A stretch of 42,921 nt of DNA from NCBI RefSeq assembly GCF_003340555.1, contig NZ_QPLJ01000030.1, forward strand, positions 1 through 42,921, read 5' to 3'. The stretch comes from Jannaschia formosa (GTDB lineage Bacteria; Pseudomonadota; Alphaproteobacteria; Rhodobacterales; Rhodobacteraceae). Shown here in pieces: positions 26,115 through 34,398 of this stretch (position 1 is its first letter; each line of letters opens with the position of its first letter). Made by a program: the position numbers and the translations under genes. The notes below the pieces were generated by a model. It did not search any database. It had not been told where the DNA came from and saw only the letters and a list, made by a program, of their open reading frames with translations.

Positions 26115-27212
26115 ATGGGCTTCAAGATGGGCATCGTGGGGCTGCCGAATGTCGGCAAGTCGACCCTGTTCAACGCGCTGACGAAGACGGCCGCCGCGCA
26201 GGCCGCCAACTTCCCCTTCTGTACCATCGACCCCAATGTCGGCGACGTCGCCGTGCCCGACCCGCGGCTCGATCGGCTGGCGGAGCTCGCGAAGTCGAAG
26301 CAGGTCATCCCCGCGCGCATGACCTTCGTCGACATCGCGGGGCTGGTGAAGGGCGCCTCCAAGGGCGAGGGGCTGGGCAACCAGTTCCTGGCCAATATCC
26401 GCGAGACCGACGCCATCGCCCATGTCCTGCGCTGCTTCGAGGACGGGGACGTCACCCATGTCGAGGGCCGGGTGAACCCGGTCGAGGATGCCGAGGTGAT
26501 CGAGACCGAGCTCATGATCGCCGACATGGAGTCGATCGAGAAGCGTCTCGTCGGCCTGTCGCGCAAGGTCCGCGGCGGCGACAAGGAGGCGATCCAGCAG
26601 GAGCGGCTGCTGAAGGACGCGCTGGCCGTGCTGGAGCAGGGACGCCCCGCGCGGACGGTCGCCGTCGATGCCGAGGACGCCCGCGCCTGGTCGATGCTGC
26701 AACTGCTGACCGCCAAGCCGATCCTCTATGTCTGCAACGTCGACGAGGGCTCGGCGGCGACCGGCAACGCCCATTCCGAGGCCGTGGCCGCGATGGCCGA
26801 GGCGCAGGGCGCCGCGCATGTCGTGATCTCGGCCCGGATCGAGGAGGAGATCGCGCAGCTTCGCGAGGAGGAGGCCGCCGAGTTCCTGGCGGAGATGGGG
26901 CTGAAGGAGGCCGGTCTCGACCGGCTGATCCGCGCGGGCTACACGCTCCTGTCGCTGGAGACCTACTTCACCGTGGGGCCAAAGGAAGCGCGCGCCTGGA
27001 CGATCCGCGCGGGCACCAGCGCGCCCAGGGCCGCGGGCGTGATCCATGGCGACTTCGAGAAGGGCTTCATCCGGGCCGAGACGATCGCCTATGACGATTT
27101 CGTCTCGCTCGGCGGCGAGCAGGCCGCCAAGGAGGCCGGCCGGATGCGCGCCGAGGGCAAGGGCTATACCGTCAAGGACGGCGACGTCCTGCACTTCCTG
27201 TTCAACACCTGA
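26115..27212 (+). CDS. ychF: Redox-regulated ATPase YchF (OLA1 family)
   Basis: 365 residues. An OBG-family P-loop protein that prefers ATP: G1 GLPNVGKSTLFNAL (about 9-22), switch FCTIDPNVGDV, G3 VDIAGLVKGASKGEGLGN, and NVDE in place of NKxD, the change that relaxes guanine specificity. A helical insert (about 130-200) and a C-terminal TGS domain (TYFTVGPKEARAWTIRAGTSAPRAAGVIHGDFEKGFI) complete the family layout. It associates with ribosomes and modulates stress responses in other bacteria. The ATG at 26115 follows CACAGGAGGGCGCA, a strong ribosome-binding site. Confidence 0.97.
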   Translation: MGFKMGIVGLPNVGKSTLFNALTKTAAAQAANFPFCTIDPNVGDVAVPDPRLDRLAELAKSKQVIPARMTFVDIAGLVKGASKGEGLGNQFLANIRETDAIAHVLRCFEDGDVTHVEGRVNPVEDAEVIETELMIADMESIEKRLVGLSRKVRGGDKEAIQQERLLKDALAVLEQGRPARTVAVDAEDARAWSMLQLLTAKPILYVCNVDEGSAATGNAHSEAVAAMAEAQGAAHVVISARIEEEIAQLREEEAAEFLAEMGLKEAGLDRLIRAGYTLLSLETYFTVGPKEARAWTIRAGTSAPRAAGVIHGDFEKGFIRAETIAYDDFVSLGGEQAAKEAGRMRAEGKGYTVKDGDVLHFLFNT

Positions 27213-27215
27213 AAG

Positions 27216-27239
27216 CGCGGCCTGCCCCGGGGGGCCGCG
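27216..27239 (+). terminator. Hairpin after ychF
   Basis: CGCGGCC (27216-27222) pairs with GGCCGCG (27233-27239) around a 10-base loop, starting 4 bases after the ychF stop. No T-run follows. Confidence 0.45.
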
Positions 27240-27360
27240 GAGTGGCGACCTGCGGAAACGTGAACGGCGAAACCTTGCGGTCGATGGATCGTTGAACCGA
27301 TAGATATGATGCCTGCGAGGCTGCCCCGGACCCGGTCGGGGCTTGAAAGGAGCGACAGAG

Positions 27361-27927
27361 ATGCACAGACGTGACGTATTGCTGGGCGGCGCCGCAGCCG
27401 GTGCGCTGGCCCTGGCCGCGGTGGAGCCGGCACAGGCGCAGGCGACCCCTGCCTCGCTGCTGCCCGTCGAGGTCGACATCCGCCCGGAGATCCCGCCGAA
27501 CGAGCTGCACGTGATCCCGGACAGCTTCATGCTCTACTGGACGCTGCCCGGCGCCCGCGCGATTCGCTACATGGTCGGCGTCGGCCGCCCGGGTCTCTAC
27601 GAGAGCGGAGAGTTCTTCGTCGGCGCGAAGAAGGAATGGCCGTCCTGGACGCCGACCCAGTCGATGATCGAGCGCAACCCGGACTACAAGCAGTGGGAGG
27701 ACGGGATGCCCGGCGGCCCCGACAATCCGCTGGGCGCGCGCGCGCTCTACCTGTTCGAGCCCGGTCGCGGCGACACCTTCCTGCGGATCCACGGCACCAA
27801 CGCCCCGAGCACGATCGGCACGGCGGTGTCGAACGGCTGCGCGCGGCTGGTGAACGACCAGGCCATCGACCTCTACAACCGCGTGCCGCTGCAGTCGCGC
27901 GTGGTGCTGCATCCGAAATACGTCTGA
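27361..27927 (+). CDS. L,D-transpeptidase (YkuD domain), Tat-like leader
   Basis: 188 residues. The leader MHRRDVLLGGAAAGALALAA has twin arginines and a long weakly hydrophobic core, so export by Tat is likely. The YkuD catalytic motif is IHGTN (H144) followed 16 residues later by SNGCARL with nucleophile C160. The enzyme would make 3-3 meso-DAP cross-links or attach lipoprotein to peptidoglycan. The ATG at 27361 follows GAAAGGAGCGACAGAG; a TTG at 27343 is in frame but lacks a better site. Normal size for the single-domain family. Confidence 0.92.
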   Translation: MHRRDVLLGGAAAGALALAAVEPAQAQATPASLLPVEVDIRPEIPPNELHVIPDSFMLYWTLPGARAIRYMVGVGRPGLYESGEFFVGAKKEWPSWTPTQSMIERNPDYKQWEDGMPGGPDNPLGARALYLFEPGRGDTFLRIHGTNAPSTIGTAVSNGCARLVNDQAIDLYNRVPLQSRVVLHPKYV

Positions 27928-27933
27928 GTTCTG

Positions 27934-27961
27934 CCGGGGCGGCCCCGAGGCGCCGCCCCGG
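27934..27961 (+). terminator. Strong GC hairpin after the L,D-transpeptidase gene
   Basis: CCGGGGCGGC (27934-27943) and GCCGCCCCGG (27952-27961) form a perfect 10-bp stem with an 8-base loop, 6 bases after the stop codon, followed by TCACTTTCG. A likely intrinsic terminator of the high-GC kind. Confidence 0.65.
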
Positions 27962-28009
27962 TCACTTTCGCCTTGCGCCCGGTCCCCGGGGCGGCCTATC
28001 CCCGTCGGC

Positions 28010-28099
28010 GGAGACGTGGCCGAGTGGTCGAAGGCGCTCCCCTGCTAAGGGAGTAGGCGGGAAACCGTCTCGAGGGTTCGAATCCCTTCGTCTCCGCCA
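28010..28099 (+). tRNA. tRNA-Ser (anticodon GCT), CCA encoded
   Basis: Acceptor GGAGACG (28010-28016) pairs with CGTCTCC (28089-28095), discriminator G at 28096, then CCA at 28097-28099. The anticodon arm CTCCCCTGCTAAGGGAG presents GCT (reads AGC/AGU). There is a long class II variable arm and a T-arm AGGGTTCGAATCCCT. Recognisable core genes stop here: everything to the right is accessory, as expected for an integration hotspot at a tRNA 3' end. Confidence 0.96.
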
Positions 28100-28854
28100 C
28101 TTGCCCTCGCGAAAGCGTTCTCCTGATCCGGGCGGGGCCGGATTTTTCCGTGCTTTTCGAGGGTTATGCGGGCAGGGCTGAGCACCGGCCCCGGCGCCAC
28201 ACGGGTCGAAAGCGGTCTCTCAGAGCGGATATTCTCCGGACCTCATGACTGCGCCGTTTCGGTGTTCAGGTTTTAAAACCTTGCGAAGGAACAGATTTCT
28301 CAAGACCCTAATGGAGTTGGATCACGGTCACGTTCGCGCGTTGTGGAACTGCGGTCGAACCGTGTCTGGTCATCGTGTCGTATCGGGCTGAGCAGTCGGA
28401 GAGGGCGGGGACCGGACCGATGCAAGTGCGGTAGAGCGCTCACGGCATACGGCCGCAGCGATCTTTCATCGATACGCTAGCGCGGGCCGAGCATGCCGCA
28501 CATCGCCTTCGCGCAACGAGCCCAAGCTGACTGCCCGGCGCCGTGGTGGTTCGCTGCCGCAGCATACTCGGAGGTAAAAGGGACGGCCCATGCCGAACCT
28601 GCCTCATGGCCGCGGCAAGGGCCTGCGTCGAGCCCAATGCTGACCTGCTTCGTTAGTGGCGAGGTTCCCGGGTGTCGAGCAGGTAAAGCGCATGACAGAG
28701 TTACTCGGAAGCATCTATTCGCCTAAGTAGCGGAATTTCCGGCTCAGAACCGACCAGACCAAAGTTTATCGGAGAGCTTGCCCGGCAATCGCGGCAACAA
28801 CTGGTCGAGGGCAGTTGCGCTTCGCTCCCCGGGCTCCAGCGCAGCCTGTTCGAT
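28100..28854. other. Gene-poor stretch after tRNA-Ser
   Basis: 755 bases with no convincing gene. Codon-position GC bias is weak in all frames and base composition is visibly less GC-rich than the core genome to the left. A frame at 28493-28726 (77 codons) has no ribosome-binding site or recognisable motif. The only structured element is a 14-bp palindrome, AGGTTTTAAAACCT, at 28268-28281. No second copy of the tRNA 3' end was found. Confidence 0.6.
28268..28281. repeat. AT-centred 14-bp perfect palindrome
   Basis: AGGTTTTAAAACCT lies 169 bases after the tRNA-Ser CCA, in the gene-poor stretch. It may be an operator or recombination-related site; nothing else supports either reading. Confidence 0.4.
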
Positions 28855-30368
28855 TTACGCGCGTGGGTGGTCAGCCTTTCTTTCTCCAGCAGTCGAAACG
28901 GGAGCTGCCGGCGGCGCCTGATCGCGCGCGACGCCCTCTCCGGTGCGCAGGACTTCCGACAGTAGAAGTGCCAGATCCTGCCGGGTTGTCCTGTGATTAT
29001 TGATGGCAACCCTGAGGCAATGCCGGCCTCCGACGGTCGTGTCGGACAGGATGGCGACGCCCGACTCCTGGATGCGCAGCATTATTTCGGTGTTGATCGC
29101 CTTGAGGGCCGCCTCGTCCTTCAAACCGTCGGCGTAGCGGAAGCAGACGATGTTGAGGTCGACCGGGGCCACGAGGTCCAGACGTGGCTCCGCGGCGATC
29201 AGCGCTTCCAGATGGCGGGCCTGTGCGATGTTCTGGTCGATCAGACGCCCGGCTTGGCCGCACCGTTCTCCTTCAGCGACATCCAGATCTTCAGCGCCTT
29301 GAAGCCGCGGCTGAGTTCCAGCCCGTAGTCGGCGAGGAACTTCCCCGCGATCATGCCTCGGGTCTGCAACTGGAGATACTCTCCATGCATCTCGAAGGTC
29401 TCGAAATGGCGCTCGGCGTCGCGCACCAGCACGCAGCCCGCCTCGAAAGGCGTGTGCAGCCACTTGTGCGGATCGAGCGCGATGGAATCGGCCAGCTCGA
29501 TCCCGGCAACGAGGGCCCTGTTTTCCGGGGCGATCTTGAGGAAGGCGCCGATACAGCCATCGACATGGAAGCGAAGCCCTTCCCGCCGACATATCGCGGC
29601 GAGCGCGCGCAGGTCGTCGGTCGCGCCCGTGTTCGTCGTGCCCGCCGTACCGATGACGCAGACCGGCGCGAGGCCGGCCGCCCGATCCTCCGCGATGGCC
29701 GCCTCCAGCGCGGACAGGTCGATGCGCTGCCTTTCGTCCGACGGGACCATGCGGAGCGACCGCGCCCCGAGGCCCAGCGTCTCGAGCGCCTTCTGGTGGC
29801 AACTATGGACCTGGTCGGAGGCGTAGAAGCGCAAGGGCCGGGCGAGGCCCAGTATGCCCTCGGCCCGCACGTCCACGCCCGCCATCATGTTGCGTGTGAT
29901 GGTGTGCGCCAGCAGGTTGGCCACTGAGCCGCCGCTCGTCAGCGTGCCGCTGGCGGTCGACGGGAACTCCATCATCTCCTTGAACCAGTCGATCACCTGC
30001 ATGTCGATCATGGCGGCCGCCGTCGAGCCGCCGCCGAGGTTGGAGCCGTCGATGGCAGCGAGGAAGTCGCCGAGCGCGCCGGTGAAGTTCCCCGACCCCA
30101 TGTACCAGCCCCAGAAGCGCGGATGGATATTGCCCATGGCATAGGGCAGCATGTTGGTCCGCAATTCCTCGTAGACGTCGCCGAGCGGCCGTGGGTCCGT
30201 CGGCAATGGTGTCCGGAAGCGGGCTCGGACGTCCTCGGGGATCGGCTGCCAGACATGGCGCTCGCGCAGCTCGTCGAGGTGGCGGACGGCGTCCTCGACC
30301 ATGCGATGCGCAAGCTCGCGCACCTCCGTCCAGTCGGACGGGTCGAGGGTTTCTTCCTCGTTCTTCAT
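28855..30368 (-). pseudogene. Group II PLP-dependent decarboxylase, single frameshift
   Basis: Together the two frames encode about 504 residues, normal for aromatic-L-amino-acid/glutamate-type group II decarboxylases. Landmarks in frame 1: GNIHPRFWGWYMGSGNF, the SGGSVANL loop, VGTAGTTNTG-like IGTAGTTNTGATDD, HVDGCIGA with D270 for the PLP ring, and LDPHKWLH with PLP lysine K302. Frame 1 stops at 29241 just after MSLKENGAAKPGV. The expected continuation GRLIDQNIAQARHLEALIAA is readable one base over, so one base appears missing at about 29248-29254. The ATG at 30368 has GGAG 7 bases upstream. Either a recent inactivation or a sequencing error. It is last in the minus-strand cluster, 114 bp after the dipeptidase. 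The substrate is not predictable: aromatic amino acid or cysteine-derived acid. Confidence 0.85.
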
Positions 30369-30482
30369 CGCGGTCTCCTTCGTTCCGGTGATGCCGATGG
30401 CTGGCAGGCGTTCATAGCGATGCTCCGCCGGTCGCGCCTTGTGACGCTCGCGCAGGGATTGCGATGTCGCCTCTCCCGCGCA

Positions 30483-31547
30483 TCAGCGAATGCTCCGGTC
30501 GAGGCAGGCGAGCCAGTTGTCGCGCGCGAGTTTGCCGAGGAGCGGCGCATCGCAGCCATGCGCGCCCATCGCCTCGAAGAGAAGCGGAACGCCGGTCACG
30601 TCGCCGATGAGATCGGGCAACACGCAGCCGTCGAAGTCCGAGCCGAGGCCGACATGGTCCTCGCCTGCCTCGGCGATCAGATGGTCGAGATGACGGAGCA
30701 TCACGTCCCAGCCTGTGCCGCCATCGGCCCTGCCGTCTGCGTTCAGGTAGAAGGTCGCGAAGTTGAACCCCACCATGCCGCCGCGCTCGCGGATCATGTG
30801 AAGCTGCCGGTCGGTCAGGTTGCGCGGACTGTCGCAGAGCGCATGGGCGTTCGAGTGCGTGGCAACGAGCGGCGCGTCGGAGACGCGGGCAACGTCGTCG
30901 AACCCCTTCTCGTTCAGGTGCGACAGGTCGATCAGAATGCCGAGTTGGTTGCAGAGGCGGACGAGGTCGCGGCCTTTCCCGGTGAGGCCCGGCCCCGTAT
31001 CGGGCGAACCCGGAAAGGCCATCGGTACGCCGTGGCCGAAGATCGTGGGCCTGCTCCAGACCGGGCCGAGCGACCGCAGGCCCATGTCGTGAAAAAGATG
31101 GAGCGCGTCGAGGTCCGGGCCGATGGCCTCGGCGCCCTCCATGTGCATGACGCCCGCAATGATGCCCGCCTGCATGGCGGCGCGGATCTCGGACACCGAA
31201 CGGCAGACCCGGAAATCCTGCGGCGCCGCCCGCTCCATCCAGTGCAGAAGCCCGGCCATGGCGAGCGCGTCGGGCTGGGCCTGCCTGTGCGTCATCTCGG
31301 GCGGCATGGGCAGCGCATAAGGCGGATCGGCCATCAGCGCCTTGAAGTCGGGCGGCGGACCACTGGACGCCGGCGGCACGAAGATCGCGAAAAGCCCACC
31401 CGCGAAGCCCGAAGCCTTCATCCGCGCGAGGTCGAGGTGGCCGTGGCCGCCCGCGCCGAGCCAGGTCTCCTCGCGCGGGGCGGGCGTCTTCATCAGTCGC
31501 AGGAGGAAGTCGTTGTGGCCGTCGAAGAAGGGGACGAGGGCGGTCAT
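30483..31547 (-). CDS. Membrane dipeptidase family protein (peptidase M19)
   Basis: 354 residues. Metal-dependent dipeptidase of the renal dipeptidase family. Zinc ligands are in FFDGHND (H11, D13) and MHMEGAEAIG (E137); the DLSHLN (H210) and THSNAHAL (H231) motifs follow, and GLGSDFDG carries D304. Family members hydrolyse dipeptides such as Cys-Gly, including D-residue substrates. The ATG at 31547 overlaps the stop of the ChaC-type gene (ATGA), so the pair is translationally coupled. The pairing suggests that Cys-Gly released from glutathione is the natural substrate. No signal peptide is visible, so it is probably cytoplasmic here, matching the location of ChaC. Confidence 0.9.
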   Translation of the reverse strand: MTALVPFFDGHNDFLLRLMKTPAPREETWLGAGGHGHLDLARMKASGFAGGLFAIFVPPASSGPPPDFKALMADPPYALPMPPEMTHRQAQPDALAMAGLLHWMERAAPQDFRVCRSVSEIRAAMQAGIIAGVMHMEGAEAIGPDLDALHLFHDMGLRSLGPVWSRPTIFGHGVPMAFPGSPDTGPGLTGKGRDLVRLCNQLGILIDLSHLNEKGFDDVARVSDAPLVATHSNAHALCDSPRNLTDRQLHMIRERGGMVGFNFATFYLNADGRADGGTGWDVMLRHLDHLIAEAGEDHVGLGSDFDGCVLPDLIGDVTGVPLLFEAMGAHGCDAPLLGKLARDNWLACLDRSIR

Positions 31548-32275
31548 GGAGCATGCTCCTTTTCGGCAGTCGCCGCGAGATAGGTATCGACCGCGTTCAG
31601 AAGGTCGGTGCAAGGCTGGTCGACGATGCCGAGTTCGCCCAGATGCCCGACGATGCTGGCGAGGTAGTCGCGGCTGGTGCCGAGGTCCCCAGCCCCGTGG
31701 GCGACGTAGCGGACCTGTTCCTCGTGTGTCAGGTCCGGGCGGACATCGGGCACGTCATGATCCGCGAGAAAGGTCAGCACGCGGACCTCCTCATCGCCGA
31801 TCCGGGCCGGGATGAACCGGGCGAGGTAGCCGGGCGCCAGCATTTCGCGCTGAAAGAGGATATCGGTCTCGCTCTCCACATCCGCGGCGGCGATGCGGAA
31901 GGCCAGCCCATCGCAGCCGTCGCCCGCGTCCAGCGTCGCCATCAGGCCCGGCGCCTCCATCGTTCCGCGGCCGCCGCGGTATTCCACGAGGATCAGGCGA
32001 CGGGCATGGTCAGGGACATGCGCGCGGCGCACCTCGGCGAAGCGCAGCGCCGGATTCCACATCAGCGAGCCATAGCCGAAGATCCAGAGGTCGCCGGAGT
32101 GGCCGGCCAGCGCCTCGGCCCGGATCGCCGCGCGCCGGTCTTCGGGATAGACCCAGTCCCGCAGATGCGGCTCTTGCACGATGAGATTGTCAGCCCGGAA
32201 GGTCCGGAAGAGCGAGGTTTCGTAATCCTCGATCCGACCGCGCAGTTCGGGATGGTGGACGAACGGGTCGGGCAT
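31544..32275 (-). CDS. ChaC-type gamma-glutamylcyclotransferase
   Basis: 243 residues from the ATG at 32275. A TTG at 32284, in frame, has a better spaced AGGAG and would add three residues. IFGYGSLMWNP (about 66-75) is the substrate-binding YGSLxW motif, and QREMLAPGY carries the likely catalytic glutamate E144. The RRLILVEYRGGRGTMEAPGL and VLTFLADH blocks also fit ChaC. ChaC enzymes act on reduced glutathione to give 5-oxoproline and Cys-Gly. The N-terminal 60 residues are extra relative to the shortest ChaC proteins. It is coupled to the M19 dipeptidase. Confidence 0.88.
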   Translation of the reverse strand: MPDPFVHHPELRGRIEDYETSLFRTFRADNLIVQEPHLRDWVYPEDRRAAIRAEALAGHSGDLWIFGYGSLMWNPALRFAEVRRAHVPDHARRLILVEYRGGRGTMEAPGLMATLDAGDGCDGLAFRIAAADVESETDILFQREMLAPGYLARFIPARIGDEEVRVLTFLADHDVPDVRPDLTHEEQVRYVAHGAGDLGTSRDYLASIVGHLGELGIVDQPCTDLLNAVDTYLAATAEKEHAP

Positions 32276-32447
32276 GTCAGTCAAGGCGGTTCTCCTGTGC
32301 AGTGTCACGGACCGGGATCATGTCCATGCAGACGTCGACGCCCGAAAAACGGGGACTGCTCAACTCCGGCACGCCCTGCCTGTCCCTTTGCCGCGGAGCT
32401 TGGGCAAGCGCGCAGGACGGCCTGCTTCGATGAGAGCCGCCCGACCC

Positions 32448-33323
32448 TCAGTCACGGCCTGCATCTCCCCATTCAAGCCAGGCGCGTTCCTCGACCGTCA
32501 GCCCTGCGTTCATCCTGGCATCGTAAGCGGCAAGGTCGTCATCGGTCAGCACGCCCTCCCACTTTCGCGACGTCGCGCTGTCGAAGAACCCCGCATCGGC
32601 CTTCCAGAAGCCTTGTCCGGCCGACGGCGTGAATCGGGCCGCGTTGGCTTTCATGCTGGCGAATGTCCCGGCCTCGGCGATCGCCGCCATGACCTCGGCC
32701 GGATGGGCGATGCCGACATGCGCGGCCAGCGACGCCACGGCACCCGGGAGATCGCGCAGCATGTCGGCATAGTGCAGCCGGATCAGGTTTTCGCGTGGCT
32801 CCCGCCGCAATGTGCAGCGGTAGTGATCCAGGATCGCCCCGAGGCCGCGATGATCGACGTCTTCCGCCAGAAACTCCTGAAAGCTCTCGGACGGGTTTTC
32901 GGACAGCGGAGCCTGTCCCACGTCGCGGGCCATGTTGGCCAGGTGCCGACGATAGGAAAAATGCACGTCGATCGGGTGGCGATAGACCGTGACATATCGA
33001 AGTTGCGGCCAGAAGGGGATGCCGTCGAACGGCGTGTGCGTCTTGACCTGCCGCCTGTGCTCCTGCGCCTCGAGCCTCGCCATGACCTCGCCGAGATCGC
33101 GAATGGTGATGTCGATCCAGGGCGATTTCATCGAGGTCTGCGCGTCCACCTCCGGGTCGCCCGCGATCAGCATGGCAAGGATGCCCTGTGTCCAGGTCGT
33201 GCCTGACTTCGGCGGAGTGGAGACCACAACATCCCCGACGCGCGGCACGAACGCGTCCCAACGCGAGCTGTCGGAAACGGCGTCGGTATAGATGCGGCGC
33301 GGTGGTTCAGGATTGGCGGACAT
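32448..33323 (-). CDS. PAPS-dependent sulfotransferase (Sulfotransfer_1 family)
   Basis: 291 residues from the ATG at 33323 (GGAG 6 bases upstream). The 5'-phosphosulfate loop is STPPKSGTTWTQ (about 35-46), the 3'-phosphate motif is YRHPIDVHFSYRRH, and the C-terminal FWKADAGFFDSATSRKWEGVL corresponds to the RKGxxGDWKxxF-type PAPS site in altered form. KTHTPFDGIPF contains the likely catalytic-region His. It transfers sulfate from PAPS to a hydroxyl or amine of a small molecule. The substrate is unknown. It is embedded in the minus-strand cluster with the CrtA-like and ChaC genes. Confidence 0.88.
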   Translation of the reverse strand: MSANPEPPRRIYTDAVSDSSRWDAFVPRVGDVVVSTPPKSGTTWTQGILAMLIAGDPEVDAQTSMKSPWIDITIRDLGEVMARLEAQEHRRQVKTHTPFDGIPFWPQLRYVTVYRHPIDVHFSYRRHLANMARDVGQAPLSENPSESFQEFLAEDVDHRGLGAILDHYRCTLRREPRENLIRLHYADMLRDLPGAVASLAAHVGIAHPAEVMAAIAEAGTFASMKANAARFTPSAGQGFWKADAGFFDSATSRKWEGVLTDDDLAAYDARMNAGLTVEERAWLEWGDAGRD

Positions 33324-33334
33324 GCGCATCTCCA

Positions 33335-33616
33335 TCATTGCGGCGTTGAAGGTCGCGTTGCGCGAAAACCGGGTTCACCGCATCGGCGGTGGCGAAGGCG
33401 GCGCAAATCACCTGCCGGGTGCAGTCCGCGGCGTCGGCCCGCCCGCGCGAGGCGGCGGCCTCGCGTTCGGCACCCGTTTCCCGCCCTCTCCCGGGTCCTG
33501 CCCCGGTCGATGGAGGTCCCGACTGTCCCGGCGTAATGCGACGCCACCGCTTCGGCCGAGCCGCTGTTCCACGCGGCCGTGTAGCTGGCGGCAATCGCCG
33601 CGATGGCCTCGGTCAT
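33335..33616 (-). pseudogene. SnoaL-like (NTF2-fold) gene remnant
   Basis: The start at 33616 overlaps the CrtA-like stop by ATGA. The first 29 codons encode a credible SnoaL/NTF2-type N-terminus (AIAASYTAAWNSGSAEAVASHYA). After that the frame becomes Arg-rich, with codon use unlike a gene, and ends at 33335. A plausible continuation with normal codon use (CAAFATADAVNPVF) appears in another frame. So this is probably a frameshifted and partly deleted gene of the sort encoding small hydroxynitrile- or polyketide-cyclase-like proteins. A complete, distantly similar gene lies at 35297-35725. Confidence 0.5.
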
Positions 33617-34350
33617 GTCATGGCTCCTTCCTGCAATTCGGCAAACGGATCTCCGTCCCAGTCGCCATGGCTGCGCAGGGCGCGCAGGCGGGTGAAGGAC
33701 GAGCGGTCGAACATCAGCCCAGCGCGGTTCTGCTCCATCCGGGCGCGGTGGCGACCGTCGCGATAGGCGGCCTCGCGCATCGCCTCGTCCGACCGCCAGA
33801 GCGAGCAGGTGAAGCCTTCGCGCCCGTCGGGGCCGTTGAACACGTCGTTGCGCAGGTTGGCGGGCAGCGCGCCATACCACGCCATCACCTCGGACACGCC
33901 TTCGACAAACAGCTTGATGCGGGGCAGCATCCAGTCCTCGCGCGACAGGAACCCCGCCGTGGTGACGACGACCAGCGGACCGCCTGGGTCAACCGGGGCG
34001 GGGCGCAAGGCGGTGCCATCCTCGACATGGCCGCGCCAGTTCACCTTGCCTCGGTGGGAGACCGGGACAGCGAGGCAGTGCCAAGCCGCGACGGCTTCCT
34101 TCAGCCAGGGCATCGCGGGCCCCGGATCGGAAAGCATGGCCTCGGCTTTTGCCCGACTGTCCCAGATCCCCAGCCCGCCCCAGAACTCCGAGGTCAGGGT
34201 CGTCAGCCCGTCCGCGCCGGGCACGTGCTGCGGGCAGAACCGCCAGACCGACGCGCCCGCCACCGGGGGAAAGCTGCGGTCCCGAGCGGCGATCGGCGCG
34301 GCGAAGCGCACCCGGTGCAGCGTGATCCAGTCGTGGCCCTGTTCGTCCAT
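33613..34350 (-). CDS. Spheroidene monooxygenase (CrtA)-like protein
   Basis: 245 residues. The C-terminal half matches the CrtA pattern: GFTCSLWRSDEAMREAAYRD, GRHRARMEQNR, FTRLRALRSHGDWDG. The first half has the dimeric alpha/beta-barrel look of the family (TLTSEFWGGLGIWDS). CrtA proteins are haem-containing monooxygenases that add keto groups to carotenoids, but no carotenoid genes are present here, and related homologues occur in other contexts. The start at 34350 lacks a strong Shine-Dalgarno. It is the first gene of the cluster reading toward 28.9 kb and overlaps the next frame by ATGA. Confidence 0.65.
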   Translation of the reverse strand: MDEQGHDWITLHRVRFAAPIAARDRSFPPVAGASVWRFCPQHVPGADGLTTLTSEFWGGLGIWDSRAKAEAMLSDPGPAMPWLKEAVAAWHCLAVPVSHRGKVNWRGHVEDGTALRPAPVDPGGPLVVVTTAGFLSREDWMLPRIKLFVEGVSEVMAWYGALPANLRNDVFNGPDGREGFTCSLWRSDEAMREAAYRDGRHRARMEQNRAGLMFDRSSFTRLRALRSHGDWDGDPFAELQEGAMT

Positions 34351-34398
34351 GTCCGCTCATGTCCCCTTGCTGCAACGATCATCGCCATGCGGCCCGGC

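Noticed and set aside
28493-28726. Small 77-codon gene in the gap after tRNA-Ser
   Set aside because: No ribosome-binding site, no recognisable motif and no codon-position bias.
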